Below are positions 22,306 through 23,441 of a DNA stretch of 23,441 bases, one piece after another. Both the position numbers and the translations under genes were made by a program. Each line of letters begins with the position of its first letter. Within the stretch, counting starts at the first letter, position 1. The notes under the pieces are model-generated. The model was not told the origin of the DNA and searched no databases. It worked only from the letters and a program-made list of their open reading frames with translations. Source of the DNA: Saprospiraceae bacterium UBA6168 (lineage in GTDB: Bacteria; Bacteroidota; Bacteroidia; Chitinophagales; Saprospiraceae); NCBI GenBank assembly GCA_002435785.1, contig DIUC01000006.1, positions 1 through 23,441 of the forward strand. The letters are read 5' to 3'.

Positions 22306-23298
22306 GTGAATCCTTCATTTGCCAATTTGCCCAAAATCGAACTCCACTTGCACCTCGACTGCTCGTTGAGCTACGAAGTTGTTCAAAAAATCGAGCCAAG
22401 CATCAGCTACGAAACCTACCGGGAATCATTCGTTGCGCCAGCAAAATGCACCGACTTGGCCGATTACCTCAGCAGAGCCGTGAACGGCTTTGAACTGATG
22501 CAAACCCAGGAGCAGCTTCGCCTCGTCACCCTCGATTTGTTCCAACAATTAAAGGCCGACCACGTGATTTATGCGGAAATCCGCTTTGCGCCGCTGCTGC
22601 ATGTGCAAAATGGCTTGACGCCAGCGCAAGTCGTGCAAACCGTGAGTGAGGCGGCGGCGACGGGTGCAGCCGAGACTGGAATCGAAGCAGGCATCATCCT
22701 CTGCACCCTGCGGCATTTTGATGAGGCACAAAGCATGGAAACCGTGCAACTGGTGGAGCAGTTTCGAGGCACCAACATCGTGGGTTTCGACATCGCTGGT
22801 GACGAAGCAGGCTTCCCGATTGACCAGCATCTACAGGCTTTTGCTTATGCAAAAAAACACGGCCTGAACGTCACCGCCCACGCCGGAGAGGCGAAAGGCG
22901 CCGAGAGTATTTGGGAAACGCTGCAACATTTTCACCCCACCAGAATTGGCCACGGGGTGCGCTGCGTGGAGGACCACAAACTCTTGGATTTTTTGAAAAA
23001 GGAAAACATCCACCTCGAAGTCTGCCCCACCAGCAATGTGCAGACCAACGTTGTGGACAACCTCGAAACTCACCCCGCCGACCAGATTTACCGCCACGGC
23101 ATTTCGATGAGCGTGAACACGGACGCCCGCACCATCTCCGACACGACCTTGGCGAAGGAGTACGGGATTTTGCAAAATCATTTTGATTGGGGGAAATCGC
23201 ATTTCTTGCGCTGCAATTTGGAAGCAATTGAACATGCGTTCATTTCGGAGGAGCGGAAGGCAGTGTTGAGGGAAAGGATTATGGTTGCCTATGCGTGA
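22306..23298 (+). CDS. add: Adenosine deaminase family protein
   Basis: The 330-residue enzyme is predicted to deaminate adenosine or deoxyadenosine to inosine in purine salvage. The start is the GTG at 22306, immediately before NPSFANLPKIELHLHLD; the TTG 39 nt upstream overlaps a promoter box. Zinc ligands and catalytic residues are in place: His14 and His16 (HLHLD), His192 and Glu195 (HAGE), His216 (RIGHG) and Asp273 (NTDA). The substrate-pocket segment EVCPTSNVQT (238-247) is typical of true adenosine deaminases. Cys19 replaces the common Gly of HLHLDGS. Some family members act on adenine or N6-methyladenine, so the exact substrate is probable, not certain. Confidence 0.93.
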   Translation: MNPSFANLPKIELHLHLDCSLSYEVVQKIEPSISYETYRESFVAPAKCTDLADYLSRAVNGFELMQTQEQLRLVTLDLFQQLKADHVIYAEIRFAPLLHVQNGLTPAQVVQTVSEAAATGAAETGIEAGIILCTLRHFDEAQSMETVQLVEQFRGTNIVGFDIAGDEAGFPIDQHLQAFAYAKKHGLNVTAHAGEAKGAESIWETLQHFHPTRIGHGVRCVEDHKLLDFLKKENIHLEVCPTSNVQTNVVDNLETHPADQIYRHGISMSVNTDARTISDTTLAKEYGILQNHFDWGKSHFLRCNLEAIEHAFISEERKAVLRERIMVAYA

Positions 23299-23441
23299 AC
23301 TTGATATTTAACGCAAAGGCGCAAAGATGCAATGCACTGATAAACAATACTTTTCGCCGCTGCGTTTCAATGGACGGCAATGCGGGTGAAATAAAGCGCA
23401 ATGCGTGAACACAAATGTCAGATTGTGAAAAAAGTCCCCCC
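23299..23441. other. Window end, no gene recognised
   Basis: After the adenosine deaminase stop the sequence holds a short direct repeat GCAAAGGCGCAAAG (23313-23326) and no open frame or terminator that I can support. Confidence 0.5.

Overview
The window looks like a piece of a Bacteroidota chromosome, possibly a Saprospiria-like lineage (the class is a guess). Several genes have a Bacteroidota-type -7 promoter box (TAnnTTTG), sometimes with an upstream TTTG box. Start codons mostly lack Shine-Dalgarno sequences. The proteins include a TonB-dependent receptor with an N-terminal carboxypeptidase-regulatory-like domain, a PDZ protein ending in a type IX secretion (Por) sorting domain, a DUF4403 lipoprotein and a DUF4442 protein.

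Layout. 1-4580: a large NACHT/STAND NTPase with a C-terminal pentapeptide-repeat domain, on the minus strand. It is followed by about 1 kb without a convincing gene, which holds a degenerate 21-nt tandem repeat. 4581-9734: a carboxypeptidase-regulatory-like-domain protein, then pgk, gap, a tRNA-Glu with a clear promoter and terminator, and sucC. 9807-13852: a TonB-dependent receptor and a membrane-anchored HtrA/DegP-type protease. 14106-15281: dapF followed by an orphan, AT-rich xisI. 15283-17646: gmhA, hisS and tRNA-His, all minus strand; gmhA and hisS overlap by 4 nt. 17853-23298: a secreted four-PDZ protein, a DUF4403 lipoprotein, a DUF4442 protein and an adenosine deaminase.

Most genes are housekeeping: glycolysis (gap, pgk), the TCA cycle (sucC), lysine/peptidoglycan precursor (dapF), heptose synthesis (gmhA), histidine charging (hisS plus tRNA-His) and purine salvage (adenosine deaminase). 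An envelope set is interspersed (TonB receptor, DegP-like protease, PDZ/T9SS protein, lipoprotein). The accessory material is the NACHT gene and xisI, both partly or wholly AT-rich compared with their neighbours.

Most worth following up: (i) a tRNA-His gene that appears to lack G-1 and to carry A73, directly upstream of hisS; (ii) at least six intergenic inverted repeats whose arms consist of degenerate 7-9-nt words, with a different word at most sites, so they share architecture rather than sequence; (iii) a sharp composition break inside the NACHT gene that suggests exchange of its sensor end; (iv) a xisI without xisH; (v) a decayed heptad-coding 21-nt repeat.
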